Source: Patescibacteria group bacterium (GTDB taxonomy: Bacteria; Patescibacteriota; Patescibacteriia; 2-12-FULL-60-25). From it: a stretch of 64,000 bases of DNA. Shown piece after piece: positions 34,601-42,200 of the stretch (positions are counted from its first letter, which is position 1; the number at the start of each line of letters is the position of its first letter). The notes beneath the pieces were generated by a model, which did no database searches, had not been told where the DNA came from, and worked only from the letters and a program-made list of their open reading frames with translations. The stretch is from positions 186,001-250,000 of the forward strand of contig JAQTXZ010000001.1 in NCBI GenBank assembly GCA_028688515.1, read 5' to 3'. The position numbers and the translations under genes were made by a program.

Positions 34601-34612
34601 CTTAGGTATAAT
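34584..34612 (+). promoter_or_regulatory. Promoter of the first UXS-like gene, -35 within a repeat word
   Basis: TTGGTT at 34584-34589 (part of the repeat), 17-nt spacer, consensus TATAAT at 34607-34612; ATG at 34624, 11 nt later. Confidence 0.55.
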
Positions 34613-34623
34613 AGTCGATAGTT

Positions 34624-35637
34624 ATGTCGACAAAATCATTTACTGAAAGAAAGAATGTGCTCGTCACCGGCGGTGCGGGTTTTATCGGGTCTCATTTGTG
34701 CGACAGGCTGCTCCACGATTCCAATGTTATTTGCGTGGATAACTTTATTACCAGTTCTGTCGCCAACATCGACCATCTTTTGCGCGAGCCGCATTTTGAG
34801 TTTATCAATCACGACATTACGCAGCCGCTTGATCTTTCGAGTTACAAAGAGTTGGACAGATTCAGAGTGGAATATAACGGATTGCAAGAAATCTACCATT
34901 TGGCCTGCCCTATTTCAAAAAGACATTTCGACGACTTTAAAATCGCCACGGTTTTAACTAATTCTATCGGTGTCAAGCATGTTTTGGATCTGGCTGTCGC
35001 ACATCATTCCAAAGTTCTTTATGCCTCGTCCAGCGTGCTTTACGGAAACAGGCCGAACAGGGATGTGCCTGTTAAAGAAACGGACGAATGCCGTTTGAAC
35101 CATTTGACGACGCGCGGTGCCTACGACGAGGGCAAACGTTTTTCTGAAGCTATTTTGCAGACTTACGCGGATGTTTATGGGTTGGATGTTAAGATCGCGC
35201 GTTTGTTCAGAACGTATGGACCGCGCATGAAGATTTTTGACGGCAATTTGATTCCGGACATGGTTTTGAATGCGTTAGACGGCAAGGACATAACGATTTC
35301 CGGAGACGAAGAAACGCGAACATCACTTTGTAATGTAAAAGATATGGTGGACGGCATTCTGCGTTTGATGTCTTCGCCGATAGATATCACGTTGGTAAAT
35401 CTCGGTTCTGATGAAGAGGTTAGACTGGTGAGTGTGGCGCAAAAGATTTTGCAGGTAACCGGTTCCGCTTCGCGCGTAAGGTTCGAACCGCATATCCAAC
35501 AGTACATCGATCCCGGTCTGCCTGATATTTCGCGCGCCAAAGAGCTTTTGGGCTGGGTGCCGCTGGTCCGCCTTGATGACGGTCTCAAAGGGATGGTCGA
35601 GTATGCGAACTCCAATAGAAACCTAGTTTCGTTTTAA
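34624..35637 (+). CDS. UDP-glucuronate decarboxylase-like SDR (UXS-like), copy 1
   Basis: 337 residues. VLVTGGAGFIGSHLCDRLL is the NAD site; YASSSVLYG, GAYDEGKRFSEA (YxxxK region: Y-D-E-G-K) and ARLFRTYGPRM are hallmarks of UDP-xylose synthases, which oxidise and decarboxylate UDP-glucuronate to UDP-xylose. Some family members do other NDP-sugar chemistry, so the product is not certain. A clear paralogue follows at 35718, sharing these blocks in the same positions. Confidence 0.8.
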   Translation: MSTKSFTERKNVLVTGGAGFIGSHLCDRLLHDSNVICVDNFITSSVANIDHLLREPHFEFINHDITQPLDLSSYKELDRFRVEYNGLQEIYHLACPISKRHFDDFKIATVLTNSIGVKHVLDLAVAHHSKVLYASSSVLYGNRPNRDVPVKETDECRLNHLTTRGAYDEGKRFSEAILQTYADVYGLDVKIARLFRTYGPRMKIFDGNLIPDMVLNALDGKDITISGDEETRTSLCNVKDMVDGILRLMSSPIDITLVNLGSDEEVRLVSVAQKILQVTGSASRVRFEPHIQQYIDPGLPDISRAKELLGWVPLVRLDDGLKGMVEYANSNRNLVSF

Positions 35638-35711
35638 TTAAGAATTATGAATTAAGAATTGCGGTAGATTATTCTCAAACATTCATAATTCTTAATTCAT
35701 AATTCTTAATT
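35636..35711. repeat. Perfect 25-bp inverted repeat of AATTAAGAATT words
   Basis: Arms 35636-35660 and 35687-35711 are exact reverse complements, separated by 26 nt. Each arm is AATTAAGAATTATG plus a second AATTAAGAATT. The left arm begins one base inside or right after the upstream TAA stop. The same word occurs at 18527, 41425, 49562 and, degenerate, at 58958. Confidence 0.85.
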
Positions 35712-35717
35712 GATCAT

Positions 35718-36758
35718 ATGCCTCCAGTCTTTGATAAAAAAAACATTTTGGTTACCGGCGGTGCGGGTTTTATAGGGTCGCATCTTTGCGAAAAGCTGCT
35801 GGCTGAGGGTGCACGCGTCATCTGCGTCGATAATCTCGTGTCGTCATCCTTAAGTAACATAGAGTTTCTGCTCAAGAATCCGGAGTTTGAGTTTATCCGT
35901 CAAGATGTGAGCGCTGCTTTTGATCCGGAACAGTTTCCGGAGCTTGAGCGATTTAAAATAAAGTTTCAGGGCATACAAGAAATTTTTCATTTGGCCTGCC
36001 CGATGAACCCTAAAACTTTTGAACAAACGCGCATGCAGACTTTATTTGCAAACAGTCTTGGCATGAAGAATGCACTGGATATGGCTTTGCGTTATCGAGC
36101 AAAATTTCTACATACTTCCACTTCAACCGTTTACGGTCCGCGTCCGCAAGACAATCATCTTATAAAAGAAACGGAAGTCGGTTGCGTTGATGCTTTGGGC
36201 AGCCGAGCTTGTTACGATGAGGGAAAACGTTTTTCAGAAACATGCTGTCAGACTTACAAAGAAGTTCATAAACTCGACGTTAAAATAGCGCGTATTTTTA
36301 GAACATACGGTCCGCGTGAAAGATTATTTTCGGGCGAGATGATTCCGGATTTTATTTTGAACGCGCTGGACAACAAAGACATAGAGATCTATGGCGATGA
36401 AACTTTTAGCACGTCGCTATGTTATGTGACGGATGTTGTTGACGGTTTGATTAAGCTGATGTCCGCGGAAGGCGATATCGGCACGGTCAATTTGGGCAGC
36501 GACCAGGATTTGCCGATACTTGATATTGTAAAAAATATTTTGGAGATGACCGGCTCGACCAGCCGCGTGGTGTTTCAGCCGGCGATTGCCTTTATGACCC
36601 CGCTCGGTTTGCCGGATTTGACCAAAGTAAAAGAAAAGTTGGGCTGGATGCCGCTGGTTAGACTGGACGAAGGTCTTAAGCAGATCATTGATTACACGAT
36701 GGCGCATAAGAATTTGTTGACGGCGTCGAACGTCTTGGAACGTCCTCAAGCGTCCTAG
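35718..36758 (+). CDS. UDP-glucuronate decarboxylase-like SDR (UXS-like), copy 2
   Basis: 346 residues, paralogue of the gene at 34624: ILVTGGAGFIGSHLCEKLL, HTSTSTVYGPRP, RACYDEGKRFSETCCQTY and ARIFRTYGPRERL. In this copy the Ser of the SxxYG segment is followed by Thr, and the C-terminus is longer. Its last residues (NVLERPQAS) are encoded by a CGTCCT-rich repeat at 36733-36776, which also gives the stop. The two copies may form sequential or heteromeric activities; that is speculative. Confidence 0.8.
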   Translation: MPPVFDKKNILVTGGAGFIGSHLCEKLLAEGARVICVDNLVSSSLSNIEFLLKNPEFEFIRQDVSAAFDPEQFPELERFKIKFQGIQEIFHLACPMNPKTFEQTRMQTLFANSLGMKNALDMALRYRAKFLHTSTSTVYGPRPQDNHLIKETEVGCVDALGSRACYDEGKRFSETCCQTYKEVHKLDVKIARIFRTYGPRERLFSGEMIPDFILNALDNKDIEIYGDETFSTSLCYVTDVVDGLIKLMSAEGDIGTVNLGSDQDLPILDIVKNILEMTGSTSRVVFQPAIAFMTPLGLPDLTKVKEKLGWMPLVRLDEGLKQIIDYTMAHKNLLTASNVLERPQAS

Positions 36759-36776
36759 GGCGTCCTTGGAACCTAT
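36733..36776 (+). repeat. CGTCCTTGGAAC-type tandem word
   Basis: Degenerate tandem of AACGTC/GCGTCCT units (AACGTCTTGGAACGTCC, then AAGCGTCC, AGGGCGTCC) covering the 3' end and stop codon of the second UXS-like gene. Confidence 0.55.
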
Positions 36777-36810
36777 GGACGAAGTGGGAATTATTGCATA
36801 AGATGCTTGC

Positions 36811-37509
36811 ATGAGAGTTATCGGCGTTATTCCGGCGTATAACGAAGAAAAAAGGATTGCCGCGGTTTTACGCGAGAGTTTGGCGTATTTGAACGAGATA
36901 ATAGTCGTTGATGATGGATCTACCGACGAGACGTCGCGAGCGGCAATGGGGACTGATGAGTGCGGCAGAGTCTGTGTTTTAAGGCATGCGATAAATCGCA
37001 ATCAAGGTGCGGCTTTAAGAACGGGAACGAAAGCAGCGTTGATGTCCGGTGCTGATATCATCGTGCATCTTGATGCGGACGGCCAGCACGACGCAAAAGA
37101 TTTACCGAATTTATTGCAACCGGTTTTAGATGGATCAACCGATGTTGTTTTGGGTTCGCGTTTTTTGGGAGTGCAGGCGACCGGCATGCCGCTTGCTCGT
37201 CGTTGGCTGCTTAAATGCGGACGCTGGTTTAATATTTTGGCTCTCGGGATTTCGCGTCAAGTAACTGATCCGCAAAGCGGTTTGCGCGCCATGACAGCTG
37301 AAGCTGCGCGTCAAATCGTATTTCATCAAGATGGTAAGGCGCATGCATCCGAAATTTTGCGCAGCGTCACGCGCTCCGGTCTTCGCTGGATGGAAATTCC
37401 GGCACATGTCATCTACACGCAAGACAGCCTTAACAAGGCCGGTAGTAATCGCACGAGCGATGCCATCAAGATCGCCTGGCATCTTTTGGTTGGAACATTC
37501 ACGAAGTGA
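36811..37509 (+). CDS. Glycosyltransferase family 2 (DPM1-like)
   Basis: 232 residues. VIGVIPAYNEEKRIAAVL, IVVDDGSTDETSRAAM, IVHLDADGQHDAKDL (DAD) and GSRFLGVQATGMP; QVTDPQSGLRAM matches the polyprenyl-phosphate sugar synthase group. Followed by a DUF2304 gene, a pairing often seen for these GT2 enzymes, in which the small membrane protein is thought to assist the GT2. Confidence 0.88.
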   Translation: MRVIGVIPAYNEEKRIAAVLRESLAYLNEIIVVDDGSTDETSRAAMGTDECGRVCVLRHAINRNQGAALRTGTKAALMSGADIIVHLDADGQHDAKDLPNLLQPVLDGSTDVVLGSRFLGVQATGMPLARRWLLKCGRWFNILALGISRQVTDPQSGLRAMTAEAARQIVFHQDGKAHASEILRSVTRSGLRWMEIPAHVIYTQDSLNKAGSNRTSDAIKIAWHLLVGTFTK

Positions 37510-37608
37510 GTCCATAAAGTCTATAAACTCAAAAGTCCTTAAAGTCCCTAATAATGTACCGATTCAAAGACTTTAAGGACTTTATGGACTTTAAGGACTT
37601 TATGGACT
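37509..37608. repeat. AGTCCATAAAGTC inverted/tandem word
   Basis: AGTCCATAAAGTC at 37509-37521 is repeated in inverse (GACTTTATGGACT) at 37578-37590 and again at 37596-37608; the spacer holds related AGTCCTTAAAGTCC. It fills the gap between the GT2 and DUF2304 genes. Confidence 0.8.
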
Positions 37609-37619
37609 AACATATCGGT

Positions 37620-38060
37620 ATGTTAATACAAATTTTGTTGGTTTTGGGCTTTGTTTTAGCCTTGTGGGTAACTTTAAAACGGTTCAGACAGAGAGTTATC
37701 TCATTATCTGAATTTCTGGCTTGGTCAGTTTTGTGGCTGGGCGGAGCGATCGTGTCCATCTTACCGAAACTTACGGAATATCTCGCTGCAATTTTTGGAG
37801 TCGGCCGCGGCGTTGATTTGATTTTGTACGCAGCGGTCGCAATACAATTCTTTTTGATTTTTAAACTTTTCATCAATTTGGAAAAAACAGAAAGACAATT
37901 GACTAAGATTGTGGAACAAAATGCGCTTGCCGTTTTGTCATTCCCGAGGAGTTCGAGTGACGACGTCGGGAATCCAGAATCAGATGGATCCTCGGGTCTC
38001 CGTCGGACTACGCCCAAGGATGACAAAAATGGGGATGAATCCTCGCATTCGCAAGGATGA
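37620..38060 (+). CDS. DUF2304 family membrane protein with repeat-encoded tail
   Basis: 146 residues. Three membrane helices (ILLVLGFVLALWVTLKRF; EFLAWSVLWLGGAIVSIL; LILYAAVAIQFFLIFKLFI) followed by LEKTERQLTKIVEQNAL, the standard DUF2304 plan. From about residue 108 the sequence (SFPRSSSDDVGNPESDG onward) comes from a dRS3-like DNA repeat and has no family counterpart; it supplies ~38 residues and the stop. Probably works with the GT2 just upstream. Confidence 0.8.
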   Translation: MLIQILLVLGFVLALWVTLKRFRQRVISLSEFLAWSVLWLGGAIVSILPKLTEYLAAIFGVGRGVDLILYAAVAIQFFLIFKLFINLEKTERQLTKIVEQNALAVLSFPRSSSDDVGNPESDGSSGLRRTTPKDDKNGDESSHSQG

Positions 38061-38065
38061 CAAAA
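37935..38065 (+). repeat. dRS3-like composite repeat in the DUF2304 tail
   Basis: Starts TTGTCATTCCCGAGG, contains GGGTCTCCGTCGGACTACGC, and ends in GCAAGGATGACAAAA. The middle part matches the asnB insertion at 18240-18283 with few changes. The last part (CTCGCATTCGCAAGGATGAC) is a further copy of the end motif. Confidence 0.8.
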
Positions 38066-38069
38066 TACT

Positions 38070-39176
38070 ATGGAATCATCCTCTCTTGACGCGGGACGAT
38101 TGGGACGTGCGACGTGTGACGTCATTGTAGTTTCATACGATCATGCGCGGTTTTTTGATAACTTGTTCGATTCGCTATCAAAGGTCGATTATCCTCGCGA
38201 ATTGTGGCGTTTGCACATCGTCATTAATAAAGACGATGACGGAACTTTCGAGGCGGTTCAGCGTCTTCGCGCAAAATATTCATCCGAGCTTCCGGAGCTG
38301 ATTGTGCATGAGCCTCATGCTAACCTGGGATTTTCGGGCGGCAATAATCTGGCGATTATTTGGGCCATGCAACGCGGCGCTGAATTCGTCTATCTTTTAA
38401 ATCCTGATACTGCGGTCAATCCGAACTTTTTGACCGAAGCGATTAAGGTCGCACAAAGTGAAAAAGGCGTTGGTTCCGTTCAGTCGCTTTTATTGCGAGG
38501 AGATAATCCGCAACAAATTAATTCGCGCGGCAATGCTTTGCATTTTTTGGGATTTGGTTATTGTTTGGGCGATCACGAGTCGATAGAAAAAGCGTCAACA
38601 GAAGTCACCGACATCAGTTACTCATCCGGCGCTGGAGTTTTACTACCAGTCAAAGTTTTGGAAAAAGTCGGACTCTTGGATGAAACTTTATTTTCTTATC
38701 ACGAAGATTTGGATTTGGGTTGGCGTATAATGTTAGCTGGATACAGAAACGTCATTGCGCCAAAGAGTATCGTTAAACACTATTACGAATTTTCACGCTC
38801 AATATCCAAGTGGCATTGGATGGAACGTAACCGCATCGCGGTCGTGTTAAAGAATTATTCTTTTTGGACATTGTTGCTGATGGCGCCCGCGCTTGTCGCG
38901 ACAGACGTCGCGATTTGGACTTTTGCGGTAAAGGGCGGATGGCTTAAAGAAAAGTGGAGAGCGTCTATTTGGTTCTTGAAGCCAAGCACTTGGAGATATA
39001 TTCTGAACGGGCGCAACCAAATCAGGCGCACGCGGCGCGTACCGGATTGGTTGATTATCAGCCGCATGACTTGGAGGATTGAATATCAGGAATTGAAAAG
39101 CGGTTGGGCGGAAAAAATCGCCAATCCGTTTTGGAAAGCCTTTTATGTCAGTTACAGATTGATCGTAAGATGGTAA
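38070..39176 (+). CDS. Glycosyltransferase family 2 (rhamnosyl/WcaE-like), N-terminus altered by a repeat
   Basis: 368 residues. The GT2 core is clear: CDVIVVSYDHARFFDNLFDS, INKDDDGTFEAV, LGFSGGNNLAI, LNPDTAVNPNFL and SYHEDLDLGWRIMLAGY. The first ~15 residues (SSSLDAGRLGRATCD) are encoded by the ACGATTGGGACGTGCGACG repeat word, so the start was either replaced or extended. A C-terminal hydrophobic stretch (TLLLMAPALVATDVAIWTF) may be membrane-associated. It probably adds a deoxyhexose to a growing glycan. Confidence 0.85.
   Translation: MESSSLDAGRLGRATCDVIVVSYDHARFFDNLFDSLSKVDYPRELWRLHIVINKDDDGTFEAVQRLRAKYSSELPELIVHEPHANLGFSGGNNLAIIWAMQRGAEFVYLLNPDTAVNPNFLTEAIKVAQSEKGVGSVQSLLLRGDNPQQINSRGNALHFLGFGYCLGDHESIEKASTEVTDISYSSGAGVLLPVKVLEKVGLLDETLFSYHEDLDLGWRIMLAGYRNVIAPKSIVKHYYEFSRSISKWHWMERNRIAVVLKNYSFWTLLLMAPALVATDVAIWTFAVKGGWLKEKWRASIWFLKPSTWRYILNGRNQIRRTRRVPDWLIISRMTWRIEYQELKSGWAEKIANPFWKAFYVSYRLIVRW
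38096..38114 (+). repeat. ACGATTGGGACGTGCGACG word at the GT2 start
   Basis: Exact 19-mer shared with 18572-18590 and 46714-46732. Here it encodes part of residues 9-15 of the GT2. Confidence 0.85.
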
Positions 39177-39182
39177 TTTGTT

Positions 39183-40289
39183 ATGAAAGTCGTTCACGTT
39201 TCTTGCGTTGCGCCTCCGCAGGGCGGAGGGATCGGGGTTGTGGCAAACCAAGAAGTTTTGTATTTGCGCAAACTCGGCGTTGACGCGACTTTAGTCGCTC
39301 CGAAAACCTCGTCACTAGTTACTCGTTACCAGTTACCAGTTACCCGTCTTCCCGCATTTCGCATCGGCAATGTCGGACGCTTATTGGGACTGAAGAAAGT
39401 TCTTAAAGACGCGGACGTCGTGCATCTGCATTATCCGTTTTATTTTACAGCAGGATTGATTGCGCGCTGGCGCAGGCAAAATAAAATTAAGCATCTTGTC
39501 GTGACTTTGCATCACGACGCAACTGATAACGGTTGGCGGGGACTTGCAGCAAACATTCATCGCAAGTTTTTGCAAAAGCGCGTCTTGGAATCTGCGGACT
39601 TGTTGTTGGTTTCGACTTTGGATTATGCGCGTAATTCGTCGTATTCATCTCTTGTTGGCGACATCCGTCTGCGCGAGTTGCCTTTTGGCGTTGACGCGAC
39701 GGTTTTTTGTCCCGCTTATTTAGCGTCACCCGTCACCCGTTACTCGTTACCAGTTACTCATCTAGTAGGCACTGTTTCTGTCATGGATCGCGCTCATCCG
39801 TTTAAGGGCATCGACGTCTTTTTGCGTGCGGTTGCCAAGTTACCGGCCAACGTCCATGCGGTTATTGTCGGCGACGGCGATCGCCGTCAGTCATATGAAG
39901 AAATGGCAAAAGCGCTTGGTATTGCAGATCGTGTAAACTTTGCAGGACGATTGAGCGAAGACGATTTGATAAAAACTTTGCAGAACTTGGATGTTTTTGT
40001 TTTTCCGAGTACGAGCCGTGCTGAGGCGTTTGGTTTGGTTGCGCTCGAAGCAATGTCTTGCGGCGTGCCCGTTGTTGCAAGCGACCTGCCAGGCGTGAGA
40101 GAGGTCATCAACAACGCGGGAGTCACGGTTGGAGTCAATGATGAAGTAGTACTCGCAAAAGCCGTCGAGGATTTGTTAAACGATACTGATCGACGTCAAA
40201 CGTTCGCAAAAGCAGCACGTGAAAAAGCGCTTGGTCTGGATTGGAATAAACACACGCAGACTTTGTTTGATTACTATAAACAATTATGA
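39183..40289 (+). CDS. Glycosyltransferase family 4 with two in-frame repeat words
   Basis: 368 residues. KVVHVSCVAPPQGGGIGVVA is a GT-B N-terminus; VSVMDRAHPFKGIDVFLRA, VIVGDGDRRQSYEEM, FVFPSTSRAEAFGLVALEAM and GVPVVASDLPGVREVI are the donor-site motifs. Two segments, SSLVTRYQLPVTRLP (~43-57) and SPVTRYSLPVTHL (~181-193), are encoded by the same DNA 19-mer (39318-39336 and 39739-39757). They fall at loops between strands, so the fold could tolerate them. Overlaps the next GT4 gene by 4 nt. Confidence 0.88.
   Translation: MKVVHVSCVAPPQGGGIGVVANQEVLYLRKLGVDATLVAPKTSSLVTRYQLPVTRLPAFRIGNVGRLLGLKKVLKDADVVHLHYPFYFTAGLIARWRRQNKIKHLVVTLHHDATDNGWRGLAANIHRKFLQKRVLESADLLLVSTLDYARNSSYSSLVGDIRLRELPFGVDATVFCPAYLASPVTRYSLPVTHLVGTVSVMDRAHPFKGIDVFLRAVAKLPANVHAVIVGDGDRRQSYEEMAKALGIADRVNFAGRLSEDDLIKTLQNLDVFVFPSTSRAEAFGLVALEAMSCGVPVVASDLPGVREVINNAGVTVGVNDEVVLAKAVEDLLNDTDRRQTFAKAAREKALGLDWNKHTQTLFDYYKQL
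39318..39336 (+). repeat. GTTACTCGTTACCAGTTAC word, copy 1
   Basis: Exact 19-mer, repeated at 39739-39757 within the same gene; flanked by more ACCAGTTACC/GTCACCCGTTAC units. Confidence 0.85.
39739..39757 (+). repeat. GTTACTCGTTACCAGTTAC word, copy 2
   Basis: Exact copy of the 39318 word, about 420 nt downstream in the same reading frame, preceded by GTCACCCGTCACCC units. Confidence 0.85.
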
Positions 40290-41446
40290 GGATTGCAATT
40301 TTAACAAATGCTTTTCCGCCTTTGTCGCGCGGCGGTGCGGGCAGGATCGCGGGCATGCAGGCCGATTGGTTACTGCGCCACGGACATGAAGTGAAGGTTT
40401 TTGTCCCGGCGCCTTTTCCCGGAGAGGCAGGCATTGCACCGTTCGAAACTTTTGTAACACGCACCAGTGTTCCGTTTGCGAAACTCAATAAAGCCATTGC
40501 GCCGATGCGCCTGATGTTTCATCTGGAGGATCTGGCGCCAAACTTAAAAGTTGTCGATCAAATTCGCGCATGGGGACCAGAAGTATTGCTTACACATAAC
40601 CTGACGGGCTGCGGCTGGGGAACTCCAAAGATGTTGCAGGCAACGGGCGTAAGATGGATTCATGTACTTCATGATGTGCAAATGTTTGAACCGTCGGGAC
40701 AAATGATGTCGTACAGCGTACAGCGTACAGCGTACAACGTAGTACGGATGGTACGTGGTACGTGGTACGGTTTCTGGTCCGCGCGACGTTCAAAAGCTCT
40801 GGGAGCTCCTGATGTTGTAATCAGCCCTTCGCAGTGGCTGCTGGACGAACATCGTAAACATGGGTTGCTGATTAATGTCGCAGCTCGCGTTCTGCCGAAT
40901 CCTGTGGAGATACCGCGAGGGTTTTGTGAAAATGAAATGCGCGAAGATTCCAAAATTATTTATATTGGACGTCTGTCGGCAGATAAAGGCGTCGAAGTCT
41001 TGATCGACGCGTGGCGATCGCTCGACCCTCGTCCGGGAGTTTTGACTTTGGTTGGCGACGGCGAGTTGGCGTCCAAATTGAATAAACTAAACGACGCGAT
41101 GATTGTATTAAAAGGTCAATTAACTCATGAACAAGCGATGGAGGAACTTTACGCATCGCGTTTGCTTATTTTGCCGTCGCTCGTTATGGAGAATCAGCCG
41201 ACGGTTTTACTGGAAGCTGTCGCCGCAGGCATTAACGTCATCGCAGCTGATGTCGGCGGAGTGCGCGAGTTGCTACAAGGCTACGGCACAATTGTCCCGC
41301 CTGGCGACATCAAGTCTCTCGCGGACAGTATCCGTCAAACTCTCAATCAACAATCGCAGACACTAATTCGCGAAAAGATTCTCGCAAGGCATAATGTTGA
41401 TGAGGTGATGGGGGAACTTGTCGAGCAATTAACAATTAAGAATTAA
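40286..41446 (+). CDS. Glycosyltransferase family 4 with a heptamer-repeat insertion
   Basis: 386 residues. MRIAILTNAFPPLSRGGAGR start, LPNPVEIPRGF, IIYIGRLSADKGVEVLIDAW, LTLVGDGELASKL and VAAGINVIAADVGGVRELL are the GT4 motifs. Residues ~142-163 (SYSVQRTAYNVVRMVRGTWY) are encoded by tandem GTACAGC and GTACGTG units at 40711-40770. The C-terminal EQLTIKN and the stop lie in an AATTAAGAATT repeat. It is the last gene of the plus-strand glycan operon. Confidence 0.88.
   Translation: MRIAILTNAFPPLSRGGAGRIAGMQADWLLRHGHEVKVFVPAPFPGEAGIAPFETFVTRTSVPFAKLNKAIAPMRLMFHLEDLAPNLKVVDQIRAWGPEVLLTHNLTGCGWGTPKMLQATGVRWIHVLHDVQMFEPSGQMMSYSVQRTAYNVVRMVRGTWYGFWSARRSKALGAPDVVISPSQWLLDEHRKHGLLINVAARVLPNPVEIPRGFCENEMREDSKIIYIGRLSADKGVEVLIDAWRSLDPRPGVLTLVGDGELASKLNKLNDAMIVLKGQLTHEQAMEELYASRLLILPSLVMENQPTVLLEAVAAGINVIAADVGGVRELLQGYGTIVPPGDIKSLADSIRQTLNQQSQTLIREKILARHNVDEVMGELVEQLTIKN
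40711..40770 (+). repeat. GTACAGC / GGTACGT tandem words in a GT4 gene
   Basis: Four heptamer units (GTACAGC three times, then GTACAAC) at 40711-40738, followed by GGTACGTGGTACGTGG. The 15-mer GTACGTGGTACGGTT near its end is also present, inverted, in the ftsE-ftsX gap (53246-53279). Confidence 0.8.
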
Positions 41447-41490
41447 GAACGTTTGTCATCCTTGCGCAGGCGAGGATCAAGAAAATAAGT
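41425..41490 (+). repeat. AATTAAGAATT word then dRS3-like word after the GT4 gene
   Basis: CAATTAACAATTAAGAATTAAG supplies the GT4 stop; TTTGTCATCCTTGCGCAGGC with GAGGATCAAG follows. These are two families placed side by side, as in asnB. Confidence 0.75.
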
Positions 41491-41518
41491 CTACGCTCGG
41501 ACTTAAACTTATGTCAGG

Positions 41519-41546
41519 TTGCCTTTCCCGCGCATCTTGCTATACT
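41519..41546 (+). promoter_or_regulatory. Promoter of the MNT-HEPN module, leaderless type
   Basis: TTGCCT at 41519-41524, 16-nt spacer, TATACT at 41541-41546; ATG at 41555, 8 nt later, without Shine-Dalgarno. Confidence 0.5.
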
Positions 41547-41554
41547 CTTTGTAT

Positions 41555-41845
41555 ATGACGAGGCAGATGGTCAACAAGTTGATTCAATCACAGCTTCCTA
41601 TTCTTAAGGAAAAATATCATGTAAAAAAGATAGGCGTTTTCGGTTCTTACGCAAGAGGCGAACAAAAAAAAGGGAGTGACGTGGATATTCTTGTTGAGTT
41701 TAAACAACCTATTGGTTTTTTTGAGTTTATAAGATTGGAAAATTTTTTGAGTCGCAAGTTAAATAAGAAGGTTGATTTGGTTACTAAAAAAGCGATCAAA
41801 CCGGCAGCGAAGAAAGGAATAATGAAAGATGTGAAATATGTCTAG
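41555..41845 (+). CDS. MNT-type minimal nucleotidyltransferase (antitoxin-like)
   Basis: About 96 residues from ATG 41555, placed 8 nt after TATACT. GVFGSYARGEQKKGSDVDIL carries the GS...D-x-D signature of minimal nucleotidyltransferases. In MNT-HEPN modules this protein adenylylates the HEPN toxin and silences it. It overlaps the HEPN gene by 8 nt. Base composition is AT-richer than the neighbouring glycan genes, in line with a mobile cassette. Confidence 0.9.
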   Translation: MTRQMVNKLIQSQLPILKEKYHVKKIGVFGSYARGEQKKGSDVDILVEFKQPIGFFEFIRLENFLSRKLNKKVDLVTKKAIKPAAKKGIMKDVKYV

Positions 41846-42182
41846 AAGCGTTAGGCTCTATTTGGAGGACATTAAGCAATCAATTGTTAAAATTCAAAAA
41901 TATACACGTAACGCAAGTCTTGCGGTTTTTTTGAAAGATGAAAAATTGGTTGATGCAGTTGTAAGAAATTTAAGTATCATCGGTGAGGCTGCTGGAAAAA
42001 TTCCCGCGGAATTCAAAAGTGAAAATCAGGAAATTGCATGGAAAGAAATAGCGGGGATGAGGAATAAGATCATCCATGATTATTTTGGAGTAGATTTGGA
42101 GATATTGTGGAAAACGATAAATGATGATCTTCCGGTTTTGAAGAAACAGATTGCGAAGTTACTAAAAAAGGAAAGGCGCTGA
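41838..42182 (+). CDS. HEPN-domain protein (DUF86-like RNase toxin)
   Basis: 114 residues, helical. RNKIIHDYFGVD (about residues 74-85) is the R-x4-H-x-Y active-site motif of HEPN RNases, where the Tyr is the adenylylation target; NLSIIGEAAGKIPAEF is a typical DUF86 helix. Toxin partner of the upstream MNT protein. Confidence 0.9.
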   Translation: MSRSVRLYLEDIKQSIVKIQKYTRNASLAVFLKDEKLVDAVVRNLSIIGEAAGKIPAEFKSENQEIAWKEIAGMRNKIIHDYFGVDLEILWKTINDDLPVLKKQIAKLLKKERR

Positions 42183-42200
42183 TTGGGATGATGAAAAATT

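Noticed and set aside
40711-40770. CRISPR-like array
   Set aside because: Units are contiguous heptamers without spacers and no cas gene is present; no CRISPR array was seen anywhere in the window.
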